Assembly: GCF_016892765.1 (NCBI RefSeq)
Contig: NZ_JAFEMD010000041.1
Location: 1-44,196, forward strand
Length of the DNA stretch: 44,196 bases
Direction of reading: 5' to 3'
Source of the DNA: Microvirga arvi
GTDB taxonomy: Bacteria; Pseudomonadota; Alphaproteobacteria; Rhizobiales; Beijerinckiaceae
Below the pieces are notes generated by a model. That model did not search any database. It saw nothing but the letters and a program-made list of their open reading frames with translations, and was not told where the DNA came from. Position 1 is the first letter of the stretch; each line of letters opens with the position of its first letter. Below are positions 25,094-32,870 of the stretch, piece after piece. The position numbers were made by a program, and so were the translations under genes.

Positions 25094-25975
25094 ATGGATC
25101 GAAAGGGAATTATCCTGGCCGGAGGATCAGGCACGCGCCTGCATCCGCTGACGCTGTCGACCTCGAAGCAGCTGCTGGCGATCTACGATAAGCCGATGAT
25201 CTACTACCCACTCACCTCACTGATGCTGGCGGGGATCAAGGACATCTTGATCATCACGACGCCCGAGGATCAGGCGGCTTTTAAGAGGCTTCTGGGCACC
25301 GGCAAGCAGTGGGGCGTTCGCCTCGAATACGCGGTGCAGCCGAGCCCCGACGGTCTCGCCCAGGCTTTCATCATCGGCGAAGACTTCGTGCGCGGCCACC
25401 CGTCCTGCCTGGTGCTGGGCGACAACCTCATCTACGGCCATGGCCTGACCGAGGTGCTGCAGCAGGCGCATCAACGGCGGGAAGGCGCCACCGTCTTCGG
25501 CTACCGGGTCGAGGATCCTGAGCGCTACGGCATCGTGGCCTTTGACCAGGACGGCCGGGCTACTTCCATCGAGGAGAAGCCGGCCGTCCCGCAATCCCAC
25601 TGGGCGGTGATCGGCTTGTATTTCTATGATGAGCAGGCCGTCGAGATCGCCAAGAGCATCAAGCCCTCACCCCGTGGCGAGTTGGAAATCACTGATCTCA
25701 ACAACGTCTACCTCAACCAGGGCAACCTCTACGTCGAGCGACTGGGACGTGGCTACACCTGGCTCGATGCCGGCACTCACGAATCACTCCTGGAGGCCGG
25801 AGAGTTCGTGCGCGTCCTCCAGTCCCGCCAGGGCCAACTGATCGCGTCGCCCGAGGAGATCGCCTACCGGCAGGGCTGGATCGACCGCTGGAGCTTCGAA
25901 GAGGTGGCGACCAAGCTCTCCAAGACGAAATACGGGCGGATGTTGCTGGCGCAGCTTCAATCGCACGAACTCTGA
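25094..25975 (+). CDS. rfbA: Glucose-1-phosphate thymidylyltransferase
   Basis: Makes dTDP-glucose from glucose-1-phosphate and dTTP, the first step toward dTDP-L-rhamnose and other dTDP-6-deoxyhexoses. The 293-residue product has ILAGGSGTRLHPLTLSTSKQ (nucleotide-binding signature with the catalytic Arg and Lys), YDKPMIYYPLTSLMLAGI, LVLGDNLIYG (metal-binding Asp), VEDPERYGIVAFD, SIEEKPAVPQSHWAVIGLYF and RGYTWLDAGTHESLLEA. Length and motifs are normal. A strong GGGGAGGGG precedes the ATG. It is the last gene of the rfbCBA set; the reductase rfbD that would finish dTDP-L-rhamnose is not in this window. Confidence 0.97.
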   Translation: MDRKGIILAGGSGTRLHPLTLSTSKQLLAIYDKPMIYYPLTSLMLAGIKDILIITTPEDQAAFKRLLGTGKQWGVRLEYAVQPSPDGLAQAFIIGEDFVRGHPSCLVLGDNLIYGHGLTEVLQQAHQRREGATVFGYRVEDPERYGIVAFDQDGRATSIEEKPAVPQSHWAVIGLYFYDEQAVEIAKSIKPSPRGELEITDLNNVYLNQGNLYVERLGRGYTWLDAGTHESLLEAGEFVRVLQSRQGQLIASPEEIAYRQGWIDRWSFEEVATKLSKTKYGRMLLAQLQSHEL

Positions 25976-26285
25976 TTCGCCCAACGCAGTCTTGGCGTCG
26001 GCCAATCATCGTCGCGGCGCCTGCACAATCGGGGAACCCGGGCCCAAAGTCTCCGGGGATGGTTTATCGATGCCAACTAGCGTGCGCAACGCGGCCGAAC
26101 CCAGCGCAATGGCGGGCCTGGGACCGGGGCAGATGCTTTAGATAAAAAATAATTAACCTACTGGAGGAAAATATAGCTCACCTGTGATGAATCTGTTACA
26201 GCTTTAGTACCTCCGGCGAGGTATATGAAAATCTTCGGAAGAAACCACGAGAACGGGCGAAAATCGCTCTTATTAGGGGTATTTC
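25976..26285. promoter_or_regulatory. AT-rich leader region upstream of RTX gene
   Basis: About 310 bp between rfbA and the RTX gene. From 26140 the composition turns AT-rich (GATAAAAAATAATTAACC), unlike the rest of the window, which suggests a strong promoter. Inside it TACCTC-CGGC-GAGGTA (26208-26223) is a perfect 6-bp inverted repeat and GCGA-AAA-TCGC (26257-26267) a smaller one. AGGGG at 26275-26279 is the RTX ribosome binding site. A GGAGG at 26163-26167 has no sensible frame after it. Confidence 0.55.
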
Positions 26286-27461
26286 ATGGCAAGCGTGGGA
26301 AGTGTGTGGGACGGTCATGTCTCACCGGAAGCGTATAGTTATTTTCTTAAGGGGATTCCGAGCAATCTCCGCGACGATGCATACAAGTTCAGGAACTTCG
26401 ACAACGGATCCAAGGACACCGTCAAGGGCACCAGTGCGTCGGATCTCGTAGTTCTTGGCAGCGGCGACAAGCTCGCGAAGTTCTCGGGTTCTCCCAAGGG
26501 CTTTGACACGGTCGTGACCAGCAGCTCGATCAACATCAGCGGCACGGGTTTCCGTGGCGTGGTGCTGACCGGCGACGCCAATGCCAAAGTCACGGGCAGC
26601 ACCTTGGGCGACGTGATTGCCGGCAACGATGGCAACAACTCCATCAAGGCTGGTCGCGGCAATGACGTTGCGGCAGGCGGCGACGGGCGTGACTCGATCT
26701 TCGGTGAGGACGGTCGCGACAGCCTGTTCGGCGATGCCGGCAATGACTCGCTCTACGGTGGCGATGACAGCGATCTGCTGAAAGGTGGCACGGGCAACGA
26801 CCTGCTGAAGGGCGATTCCGGTCGCGACACCATCTACGGCGGCGATGACAATGACCGGCTGTATGGCGGCAAGGACAGTGATCGCCTCTACGGTGATGCC
26901 GGCAATGATCGTCTCTACGGCGAGAGCGGCAATGACCTGCTGAAGGGCGGCGCTGGCCGTGACTACCTGAGCGGCAGCTCCGGCAACGACAGCCTCTACG
27001 GCGGTGATGATGCCGACAGCCTGTTCGGTGGCAGTGGCAATGATCGTCTGTTTGGCGACGCTGGCGACGATCGTCTCTACGGCGACAGCGGCAATGACTC
27101 GCTGAGCGGCATGGTCGGCGACGACCAGCTCTTCGGTGGCTCTGGCAATGACACACTGCTGGGTGGTGATGGCGACGACAGTCTGTTTGGTGGCTCGGGT
27201 TCCGATCGCCTCCTGGGCGGCGCGGGCCATGACACCTTCGACATCGACCGTTCCAAGAGCGACATGGACACGATCGCCGACTTCAAGGCGGGCGAGGACG
27301 TGATTGACCTGTCGGCCACCGCTGCCAACAAGCTCAGCGCCCTGTCGCTGAAGAGCGATGGCCATGGCAACACGATCGTGACGGTGAAGAGCGATGGCAC
27401 CAAGTTCAAGCTGGTGGGTTACGATCCCAACGAAGTTGACAGTTCCTTCTTCCACTTCTGA
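26286..27461 (+). CDS. RTX calcium-binding secreted protein
   Basis: A 391-residue acidic protein. Residues about 1-110 are a beta-rich non-repeat head. Residues about 115-325 are nonapeptide RTX repeats of the form GGxGxDxUx (for example GGAGRDYLSGSSGNDSLYGG), about 20 in tandem, that fold into a Ca2+-binding parallel beta-roll outside the cell. The last 60 residues (DTIADFKAGEDVIDLSATAA, ending DSSFFHF) look like the uncleaved C-terminal type I secretion signal. There is no N-terminal signal peptide. It is followed by its apparent exporter genes. The strong leader and a simple repeat protein suggest an abundant surface, S-layer-like or biofilm protein rather than an enzyme; no protease or lipase motif is present. 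Confidence 0.92.
   Translation: MASVGSVWDGHVSPEAYSYFLKGIPSNLRDDAYKFRNFDNGSKDTVKGTSASDLVVLGSGDKLAKFSGSPKGFDTVVTSSSINISGTGFRGVVLTGDANAKVTGSTLGDVIAGNDGNNSIKAGRGNDVAAGGDGRDSIFGEDGRDSLFGDAGNDSLYGGDDSDLLKGGTGNDLLKGDSGRDTIYGGDDNDRLYGGKDSDRLYGDAGNDRLYGESGNDLLKGGAGRDYLSGSSGNDSLYGGDDADSLFGGSGNDRLFGDAGDDRLYGDSGNDSLSGMVGDDQLFGGSGNDTLLGGDGDDSLFGGSGSDRLLGGAGHDTFDIDRSKSDMDTIADFKAGEDVIDLSATAANKLSALSLKSDGHGNTIVTVKSDGTKFKLVGYDPNEVDSSFFHF
26640..27240 (+). repeat. Tandem RTX nonapeptide-coding repeats
   Basis: Imperfect 27-bp units encode GGxGxDxUx nonapeptides in tandem (common words GGCAATGA and CTCTACGGCG). Such DNA is prone to slippage in multiples of 27 bp, so repeat number may differ among strains. Confidence 0.85.
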
Positions 27462-29461
27462 TGTCTGTCACTCCTAACAACAAGGGGGAGCTTCCGGTCT
27501 CGCAAGAGCCGGAAGCTCTTCCGCTTTTTGTGATCCCATGGTCGGGCAGTGCCGCCTTCGCGTGGTGTTCTCAGCTGGAGAACGCCACGCTTGCTGGCGT
27601 GCAGGTAGGCGGCGTTGCCATGTCCGTCGTCGAGCGGAAAAAACTGGTCCGGCCCGGTCAGAATTTAGAAGTCCTGCTGCTCGACGGGATGAACCTTCGT
27701 GACGGGGCCGAGTGTGAGTTGCTCGTGGCCTCGAACGAGGGGCAGAATACCGCCGTGCGGGCGGTGGCACGGCTTGCGCGCTGGGACAACGTTGAAACCC
27801 GGCGGGCGCTCGGCCTTGTGGCCAGTCGGTTCACGCAAGCCAACGGACCCGCACCTGTCCTTGAGCGCTATCTCGCCTTCATCAGTGCCTGGCAGGCGCC
27901 GGGTCACCTCGTCAAAGCCTTCCCCGAGGGCTGCATCCTCGATGTTCACGCGGAGCACGACGGAAGCCAGATCATTGCTTACACGGTGACGGCCGACGGG
28001 CTGCAGCGTGTGGCGGGCCAAGTGCTTCATCAGGCAGACGGCAGGTTGGCCCTGTGGCTCGACGGGGCCGTCGGATCGCCGTTGTATCTGGAGCTCTCCG
28101 ACACTCTGATTCGGCTTCAACTCAACGAACGGCCACCCCGGTCTGCACTCCCCCTTGCGGATGCCGGAACCGACGCGACGAACCTGGTCGAGGCCTTGCA
28201 CGTCGGTGTGGAACAGCCCTCGTCGGAGCTCCGGGCGTGGGTCGCCAGCCAGTGCCGGCAACACGCGGTTGTCTCCCCGGACACGCTCGGGGTCGAAATC
28301 GTTCGAGCCGTCGGCTTGCCATCGCGTGAAGTGGCCGTCTTTCTGCGCATTGCCGATGCTGCTGTCGGTATCCATGATGTGCGCCTCGAAGCCTTCGGCG
28401 CCAAGGACCCGCTGGCCATCGACATCGTCGCGCGCGAGGTTGATGGCAACGACCTGAAGTGGCAGCAGCAGGTTATCGTCAAAGCGTCCGCGCCCCAGGC
28501 GGACCTCGGCTGCGTGAAACTGTCATGGAACTGTGCGGGACAGTCCTACTTTACCTGGATCCGCGCGGTCGATGTCGCTGATCCCCGCAACCCCGCTTTG
28601 GCCCGCGACTTTGCCCCTTTGGCATGGGTCGATCCAGCGACACTCCCGACAGTCCTCCATCCGCTCGCAACGACCGGCACTCATGCGGCACCAGGCCTCC
28701 TGCAGCGCCGAGATCTGGGTTCGGAACCGGAGCAGGTCAGTGCTGACGTCGTTGTGTTCGTCCAGCAGGATTTAGAGGCTCTGCATCGCACTGTCCTCGC
28801 GCTGTCGCTCACGACAAGTGATCGGCCGCTCGCGGTGCATGTGTGCCTCTTTGATCCGCGCCTGTGGCCGGCCCTTGAGGCCAAGGCGCAGGTCTGGAGC
28901 CGCACCTACGGCTTGCCTCTCCGGCTCTCGTGCTACAGCACCCGAGCCACAGAGGCTCAAGTGGCACAGCAGGCAGCTGCAAGCCCCCGGCCCAAGGTGT
29001 TCTGCCGTGTCGGCGTTGTGCCTCGCCGCGGCGACTCACTTGCGCGGGTTCTCGCCACGTTGCAAGGCAAGACCTCGACCCTGTTGGTGGAGGGCACAGC
29101 CGATCCTGAAATGCCGCGGCACGACGTCTCATCGGCGACCCTGCTGGATGACGCGGCGCAGCCCGATCTGTCGGCGAGCATTGCCGTTGGGGCGCTGTCA
29201 TCAGACCATCGGCCGAAGGCGGATGGCATGCCGCAATTCTATACTTTAGAAGGGTTTCTCCTGGCCCAGGCCATTGCCGGCCCAAGCGGGGAGGGAGAGT
29301 TGCCCGTCCACGGCGACAGCGATTTCGTCTCGAGCGGGACGGCAGATCGTCCTGATGAGTTTGAAACAAAGCTCGATCGGCTCAGCTTGCAAATATTAAG
29401 AAAATCATCTTCTTCTCCGAAGCGCCGTCCGCGGCGGCCCAACAGCCGCGTGACCGGCTGA
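27461..29461 (+). CDS. Uncharacterised 666-aa protein with degenerate GT-like C-terminal region
   Basis: Its ATG overlaps the RTX stop (TGATG), so translation is coupled to the RTX protein. No signal peptide or membrane segment is seen. Residues 1-390 are beta-rich with no recognised family. Residues 428-600 look like a broken GT-A fold: VVVFVQQDLEALHRTVLALS followed by VHVCLFDPRLWPALEAKAQV, which parallels the strand VLVVDDPRIWPEIYSRLASR of the GT2 protein at 19661-21502. Where that protein has its NSD metal-binding motif, this one has CRVGVVPRR, so metal-dependent transfer is unlikely. The tail (SSSPKRRPRRPNSRVTG) is basic. It could be a partner or chaperone for the RTX protein before export, or a glycan-binding pseudoenzyme. 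GC-rich third positions support a real gene. Confidence 0.8.
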   Translation: MSVTPNNKGELPVSQEPEALPLFVIPWSGSAAFAWCSQLENATLAGVQVGGVAMSVVERKKLVRPGQNLEVLLLDGMNLRDGAECELLVASNEGQNTAVRAVARLARWDNVETRRALGLVASRFTQANGPAPVLERYLAFISAWQAPGHLVKAFPEGCILDVHAEHDGSQIIAYTVTADGLQRVAGQVLHQADGRLALWLDGAVGSPLYLELSDTLIRLQLNERPPRSALPLADAGTDATNLVEALHVGVEQPSSELRAWVASQCRQHAVVSPDTLGVEIVRAVGLPSREVAVFLRIADAAVGIHDVRLEAFGAKDPLAIDIVAREVDGNDLKWQQQVIVKASAPQADLGCVKLSWNCAGQSYFTWIRAVDVADPRNPALARDFAPLAWVDPATLPTVLHPLATTGTHAAPGLLQRRDLGSEPEQVSADVVVFVQQDLEALHRTVLALSLTTSDRPLAVHVCLFDPRLWPALEAKAQVWSRTYGLPLRLSCYSTRATEAQVAQQAAASPRPKVFCRVGVVPRRGDSLARVLATLQGKTSTLLVEGTADPEMPRHDVSSATLLDDAAQPDLSASIAVGALSSDHRPKADGMPQFYTLEGFLLAQAIAGPSGEGELPVHGDSDFVSSGTADRPDEFETKLDRLSLQILRKSSSSPKRRPRRPNSRVTG

Positions 29462-29501
29462 GGCAAGGCACAGTTAATCAGTTTTGCTTAAACCCCAGAT
29501 T

Positions 29502-31220
29502 ATGAGCACTCACCGCATGAACACCCCTCAGGATCATGACGTCGCCGCTGCGCTCAAAGCGTGCCGGCAGCATTTCCTGTTCGCGCTTTGCTTTGAATCC
29601 TGCGTCAACGTTCTTCTGTTGGCCTATCCGATCTTCATGATGCAGGTCTACGATCGGGTGATCAACGCCAAGAGTTGGGAGACGCTTGTCGCACTCCTGA
29701 TCGGGCTCATCATCGCCGTCGCAGCCAAGGGCATTTTCCAGTGGGTGCGCGGCACGCTTCTGATCCGGGCGTCCGCCCGGATCGAGCACAGGCTGGCCGA
29801 CCGTCTGTTCAAAGTTGTGGTCCGGAAATCGGCGAGCGGCACCGGCCCGGCGCACGCGCAGCTGCTGCGTGATCTGGACATGTACCGCCAGTTCATCACG
29901 GGCAAGGGTGCGATGGCCGCGCTCGACATGCCCTGGGGTTTCCTGTTCCTCGGCATCCTCTTCCTGCTCGATCCGGCCATCGGCATCACGGCGACGATCT
30001 GCATTGCTGTTTCAGCCGCCGCGACCGTTGCCAACGCCATTCTCACGAAACGCGCCTTGATCAAGGCCAACGTGGTCGGCAATGCCTCGCAGCAGTTCAG
30101 CGACGCTGCCACCCGTTCCGCCGAGGCCGTGATGGGCCTTGGCATGCTGAACGCTGTGATCAGCCGCTGGCGCAACGAGCGTAACAAGGCCATCCAGGAG
30201 CAGCTGATCGCCAGCGGCCGCGGTGTCGTGTTCTCCTCGTTTATGGGATCCGCACGCGTTTTGATGCAAGGCGTCCTCATGGCCGTGGGCGTGGTCCAGA
30301 TCATCAACGGGGAGATCCCGTTCGGGGTCGTGTTCGCGGCAATCATCATCTTCGGCTTTGCCATGAAGCCGGTGGATCTGTTGGTTTCGGCCTGGGAGGA
30401 TTACCATCCGGTCAAGGAGGCGATGGGTCGGATCAACACGGCCCTCAAGCAGTCGCCGGAGCCGACGGCCACCATGCACCTGCCGCGCCCCACGGGGACC
30501 ATCACCTGCCAGGACGTCACGTTCCTGCCGCCGGGTTCGGATCGCGCGGTGCTGAAGCAGATCAGCTTTGGTGTGCGGGCCGGTGAAAGTCTGGGCCTTG
30601 TCGGTTTGAACGGATCGGGCAAGACGACGCTGGCCCGGATTCTGACGGGCAGCCTCCGCCCGACCCGCGGCGCTGTCCGCATCGACGGCGCCGAACTGGA
30701 CCAATGGAGCAACCACGAGTTCGGACGCTTTGTGGGCTACCTGCCGCAGAGCATCAGCCTTCTGCCCGGGACGGTCGCCGAAAACATCGGTCGCTTCGGC
30801 ATGTACGCCGATGACGACATCATCGATGCGGCGAAGCGGGCGCGGGTGCACGACGTGATCCTGCGTCTCCCGAAGGGCTACGAGACCTCCCTGGAGGGTT
30901 CCGTCCTGTCCGGAGGCCAGCGCCAGCTGATTGCGCTGGCCCGCGCGATCATTGGCAATCCGGCTCTTGTGGTGCTCGACGAGCCCAACTCCAATCTCGA
31001 CGGCCCCGGCGAGGAGGCGTTGATTGCCTGTATGCATGAGCTGAAGGAGCGCGGAACCACCGTGATCCTGATCACGCACCGGCCCAATCTGGTGATGCAT
31101 CTCGACCATGCGGCCGTGCTGAAGGACGGAACGCTGGTCAGTTTCGGATCCACGACGGACGTGTTCAAGCAACTCGGCCGGCCAACAATCGTCAAGAAGG
31201 TGGGACAGGCCCGTGAGTAA
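29502..31220 (+). CDS. Type I secretion ABC transporter, PrtD type
   Basis: Inner-membrane half-transporter of 572 residues that energises type I secretion. The membrane domain (about 15-310) begins with FLFALCFESCVNVLLLAYPI and YDRV, characteristic of the PrtD/HasD/LipB group that lacks the N-terminal peptidase-like domain. The ATPase domain has Walker A GLNGSGKT (368-375), a Q-loop in LPQSISLLPGTVAENI, signature LSGGQ (469-473), Walker B LVVLDEPNSNLD (489-500) and the switch His in ITHRP. The group usually has S-A-A-G-K-S in Walker A; L-N-G-S-G-K-T is unusual but functional. I use the ATG at 29502; an in-frame TTG at 29484 and ATG at 29517 are alternatives. The next gene overlaps its end by eight bases. 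Confidence 0.95.
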   Translation: MSTHRMNTPQDHDVAAALKACRQHFLFALCFESCVNVLLLAYPIFMMQVYDRVINAKSWETLVALLIGLIIAVAAKGIFQWVRGTLLIRASARIEHRLADRLFKVVVRKSASGTGPAHAQLLRDLDMYRQFITGKGAMAALDMPWGFLFLGILFLLDPAIGITATICIAVSAAATVANAILTKRALIKANVVGNASQQFSDAATRSAEAVMGLGMLNAVISRWRNERNKAIQEQLIASGRGVVFSSFMGSARVLMQGVLMAVGVVQIINGEIPFGVVFAAIIIFGFAMKPVDLLVSAWEDYHPVKEAMGRINTALKQSPEPTATMHLPRPTGTITCQDVTFLPPGSDRAVLKQISFGVRAGESLGLVGLNGSGKTTLARILTGSLRPTRGAVRIDGAELDQWSNHEFGRFVGYLPQSISLLPGTVAENIGRFGMYADDDIIDAAKRARVHDVILRLPKGYETSLEGSVLSGGQRQLIALARAIIGNPALVVLDEPNSNLDGPGEEALIACMHELKERGTTVILITHRPNLVMHLDHAAVLKDGTLVSFGSTTDVFKQLGRPTIVKKVGQARE

Positions 31221-32538
31221 TCAGGTTTTGAGCGAAGCGCTTCCCGCTTCCCCCCTTAAAGATTCGGCTTCCGGACCCGTGCTGTTCGGCGGCGTTGCGG
31301 CGCTCGCCCTGGTGGCGGGGATCGCCCTGTGGTCGTCGACCATGTCGGTGGCCAGCGCAGCCATCTCCACAGGAAAAGTGGCGGTCGAGGGCAACCGCAA
31401 GGCGCTCCAACACCCCACGGGCGGCGAAATCGGCGTCGTCTACGTGCGCGAGGGACAGCTGGTCGAGAAGGGGCAGAAGCTCCTGCAACTCGAACTCGCC
31501 GACGCGAAGGCCGAGGCGACCGTCCTGAGCAGCAGCCGCGCCGCCGCTCTGCTGCGGACCGCGCGCCTTCGGGCCGAACGGGCGGATGCGGCCGAGCTGG
31601 CGTTTCCTGAATCCTTGCGCGACCAGAGAAACGATCCTCAGGTTCAGATGCTGTTTCAGCAGGAGGCCGCGCTCCTGCTGGCGCGCCGGGCCGCTTATCT
31701 GGGGCAGATCAGCCTTCTGACGCAGCAGGTCGAGGGCAGCCGCCGCCAGATCACGGCCTTGCGCGGACGGGCCAACGCCTCGCAAGTCCAGCTCAAGAGC
31801 ATCGAGGACGAACTGGCCTCGCTGCAGCCGCTTGTTGAGAAAGGCCTCATCGCTCGCCCGCGAGTGCTGACCCTGGAGCGGTCGGCCGCAGGCCTGAAAG
31901 GCGATCTGTCCTCGATCTCCGGCTCGATCACGGCGGAAGAGGACAAGATCCGCGCGGCTGAAATCCAGATGCAGCAACTGAACAAGGATCGGCTGGAGAC
32001 CATCGCAAGGGACAGCGCCGAGAACGACGCCCGCTTGGCCGAGATCGAGCCGCGCCTGCAATCAGCGCAGTGGCGGCTGAGCCAAGCTGTGCTGGTGGCA
32101 CCAGAAAGCGGCTATGTGTATGGCCTGGCCGTGTTCGGACCGGGCGCGACGCTGGTGCCCGGACAGACGGCCCTCGAAATCGTGCCCAAGGACGATCCTC
32201 TGGTCCTCTCCGTCGAAATCAGCCCCACGGATGTCAATCGCGTCCACCCGGGGCAGAGCGCCAGCATTCATCTCTTGCCTTATCGCCAGCGGTATCATAA
32301 GGCGATTCCGGGCACGCTGGAGAAAGTATCCGCCGATCGCTTCGACGACAAGGCCACCAACCGCACCTACTACAAGGGTGTCGTCAGGGTTGATCCGAAG
32401 GATATCGAGGAGGCTCAGGTCGAGTTGACGCCGGGCATGCCGGCGCAGGTCTCAATTGAGACCGGCAAGCGCACGATCCTGGCCTACTTCCTAGATCCAG
32501 TTTTCCAGATTTATGATTTTGCTTTGAAGGAACAGTAG
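31213..32538 (+). CDS. HlyD-family periplasmic adaptor (membrane fusion protein)
   Basis: A 441-residue adaptor linking the ABC exporter to an outer-membrane TolC-type channel. It starts with a GTG that overlaps the exporter stop by eight bases. One N-terminal membrane segment (about residues 22-42) is followed by a beta/lipoyl half (GEIGVVYVREGQLVEKGQKLLQLE), a long coiled coil (about 100-270, rich in Leu/Ala/Glu/Gln) and the second lipoyl/beta-barrel half with VLVAPESGYVYGLAVFGPGA and TPGMPAQVSIETGKRTILAY near the C-terminus, the HlyD signature region. No TolC-type gene is in the window, so an outer-membrane channel must be provided from elsewhere. Confidence 0.95.
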   Translation: MSNQVLSEALPASPLKDSASGPVLFGGVAALALVAGIALWSSTMSVASAAISTGKVAVEGNRKALQHPTGGEIGVVYVREGQLVEKGQKLLQLELADAKAEATVLSSSRAAALLRTARLRAERADAAELAFPESLRDQRNDPQVQMLFQQEAALLLARRAAYLGQISLLTQQVEGSRRQITALRGRANASQVQLKSIEDELASLQPLVEKGLIARPRVLTLERSAAGLKGDLSSISGSITAEEDKIRAAEIQMQQLNKDRLETIARDSAENDARLAEIEPRLQSAQWRLSQAVLVAPESGYVYGLAVFGPGATLVPGQTALEIVPKDDPLVLSVEISPTDVNRVHPGQSASIHLLPYRQRYHKAIPGTLEKVSADRFDDKATNRTYYKGVVRVDPKDIEEAQVELTPGMPAQVSIETGKRTILAYFLDPVFQIYDFALKEQ

Positions 32539-32547
32539 GAGACAGCA

Positions 32548-32835
32548 ATGGCAACGGGGCGTACGGGACAAGCGGCCGATCAGTCGCGCGGTGAAGCAAG
32601 CAGCCGTCCGGTGAATTTGCAGGGGGACAGCCCGGAGCTCGTGGCCTTCGCGCTCCTGCGTTATCTTGCGCAGCTTGAACAGGCGCGGTCGCGCGAGACA
32701 GGCGTCATCTTTGATCGTGACTGGATGCTCGACGCCTATGCTGATTGCCTCGATGCGGTCAAAGGCAACCGCGTTCCGTCCGAAGGCGGTGAGGCTTCCG
32801 CTGCTGGTGCCAAAGGCCGCGGCAAGGCCCGCTAA
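32548..32835 (+). CDS. Small uncharacterised protein of the secretion operon (95 aa)
   Basis: Starts nine bases after the HlyD stop with AGGA upstream (AGGAGACAGCAATG) and ends just before a strong terminator, so it is the last gene of the operon. The 95 residues have one convincing amphipathic helix block (SPELVAFALLRYLAQLEQAR) and a second (WMLDAYADCLDAVKG), flanked by low-complexity, basic ends. There is no signal peptide or membrane segment. I do not recognise a family. Position suggests a cytoplasmic accessory of RTX secretion, for example a chaperone or regulator. Confidence 0.75.
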   Translation: MATGRTGQAADQSRGEASSRPVNLQGDSPELVAFALLRYLAQLEQARSRETGVIFDRDWMLDAYADCLDAVKGNRVPSEGGEASAAGAKGRGKAR

Positions 32836-32841
32836 GACTGG

Positions 32842-32867
32842 AAGGCGCCACTGGGGTGGCGCCTTTT
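32842..32867 (+). terminator. Rho-independent terminator of the RTX secretion operon
   Basis: A perfect 10-bp inverted repeat, AAGGCGCCAC / GTGGCGCCTT with loop TGGG, followed by TTTT (32864-32867), lies seven bases after the stop of the 95-aa gene. It also sits four bases beyond the end of the convergent GT4 gene and may stop that transcript too, although the T-tract is poorer on that strand. Confidence 0.9.
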
Positions 32868-32870
32868 GCA

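Noticed and set aside
26183..26200. CRP/FNR-like TGTGA-N8-TTACA sequence in the RTX leader
   Set aside because: Spacing and symmetry do not fit the consensus; only the outer bases match.
26187..26207. Six-codon open frame after GGAGG in the RTX leader
   Set aside because: The ribosome binding site is about 20 bases away and the peptide has no attenuator-like features.
26640..27240. CRISPR-like appearance of short regular repeats
   Set aside because: The repeats are imperfect 27-bp units in frame and encode RTX nonapeptides, with no unique spacers.
26322..27455. Long minus-strand open frame of 377 codons opposite the RTX gene
   Set aside because: It is a shadow of the GC-rich repeat codons; its translation is low-complexity and lacks a start region.
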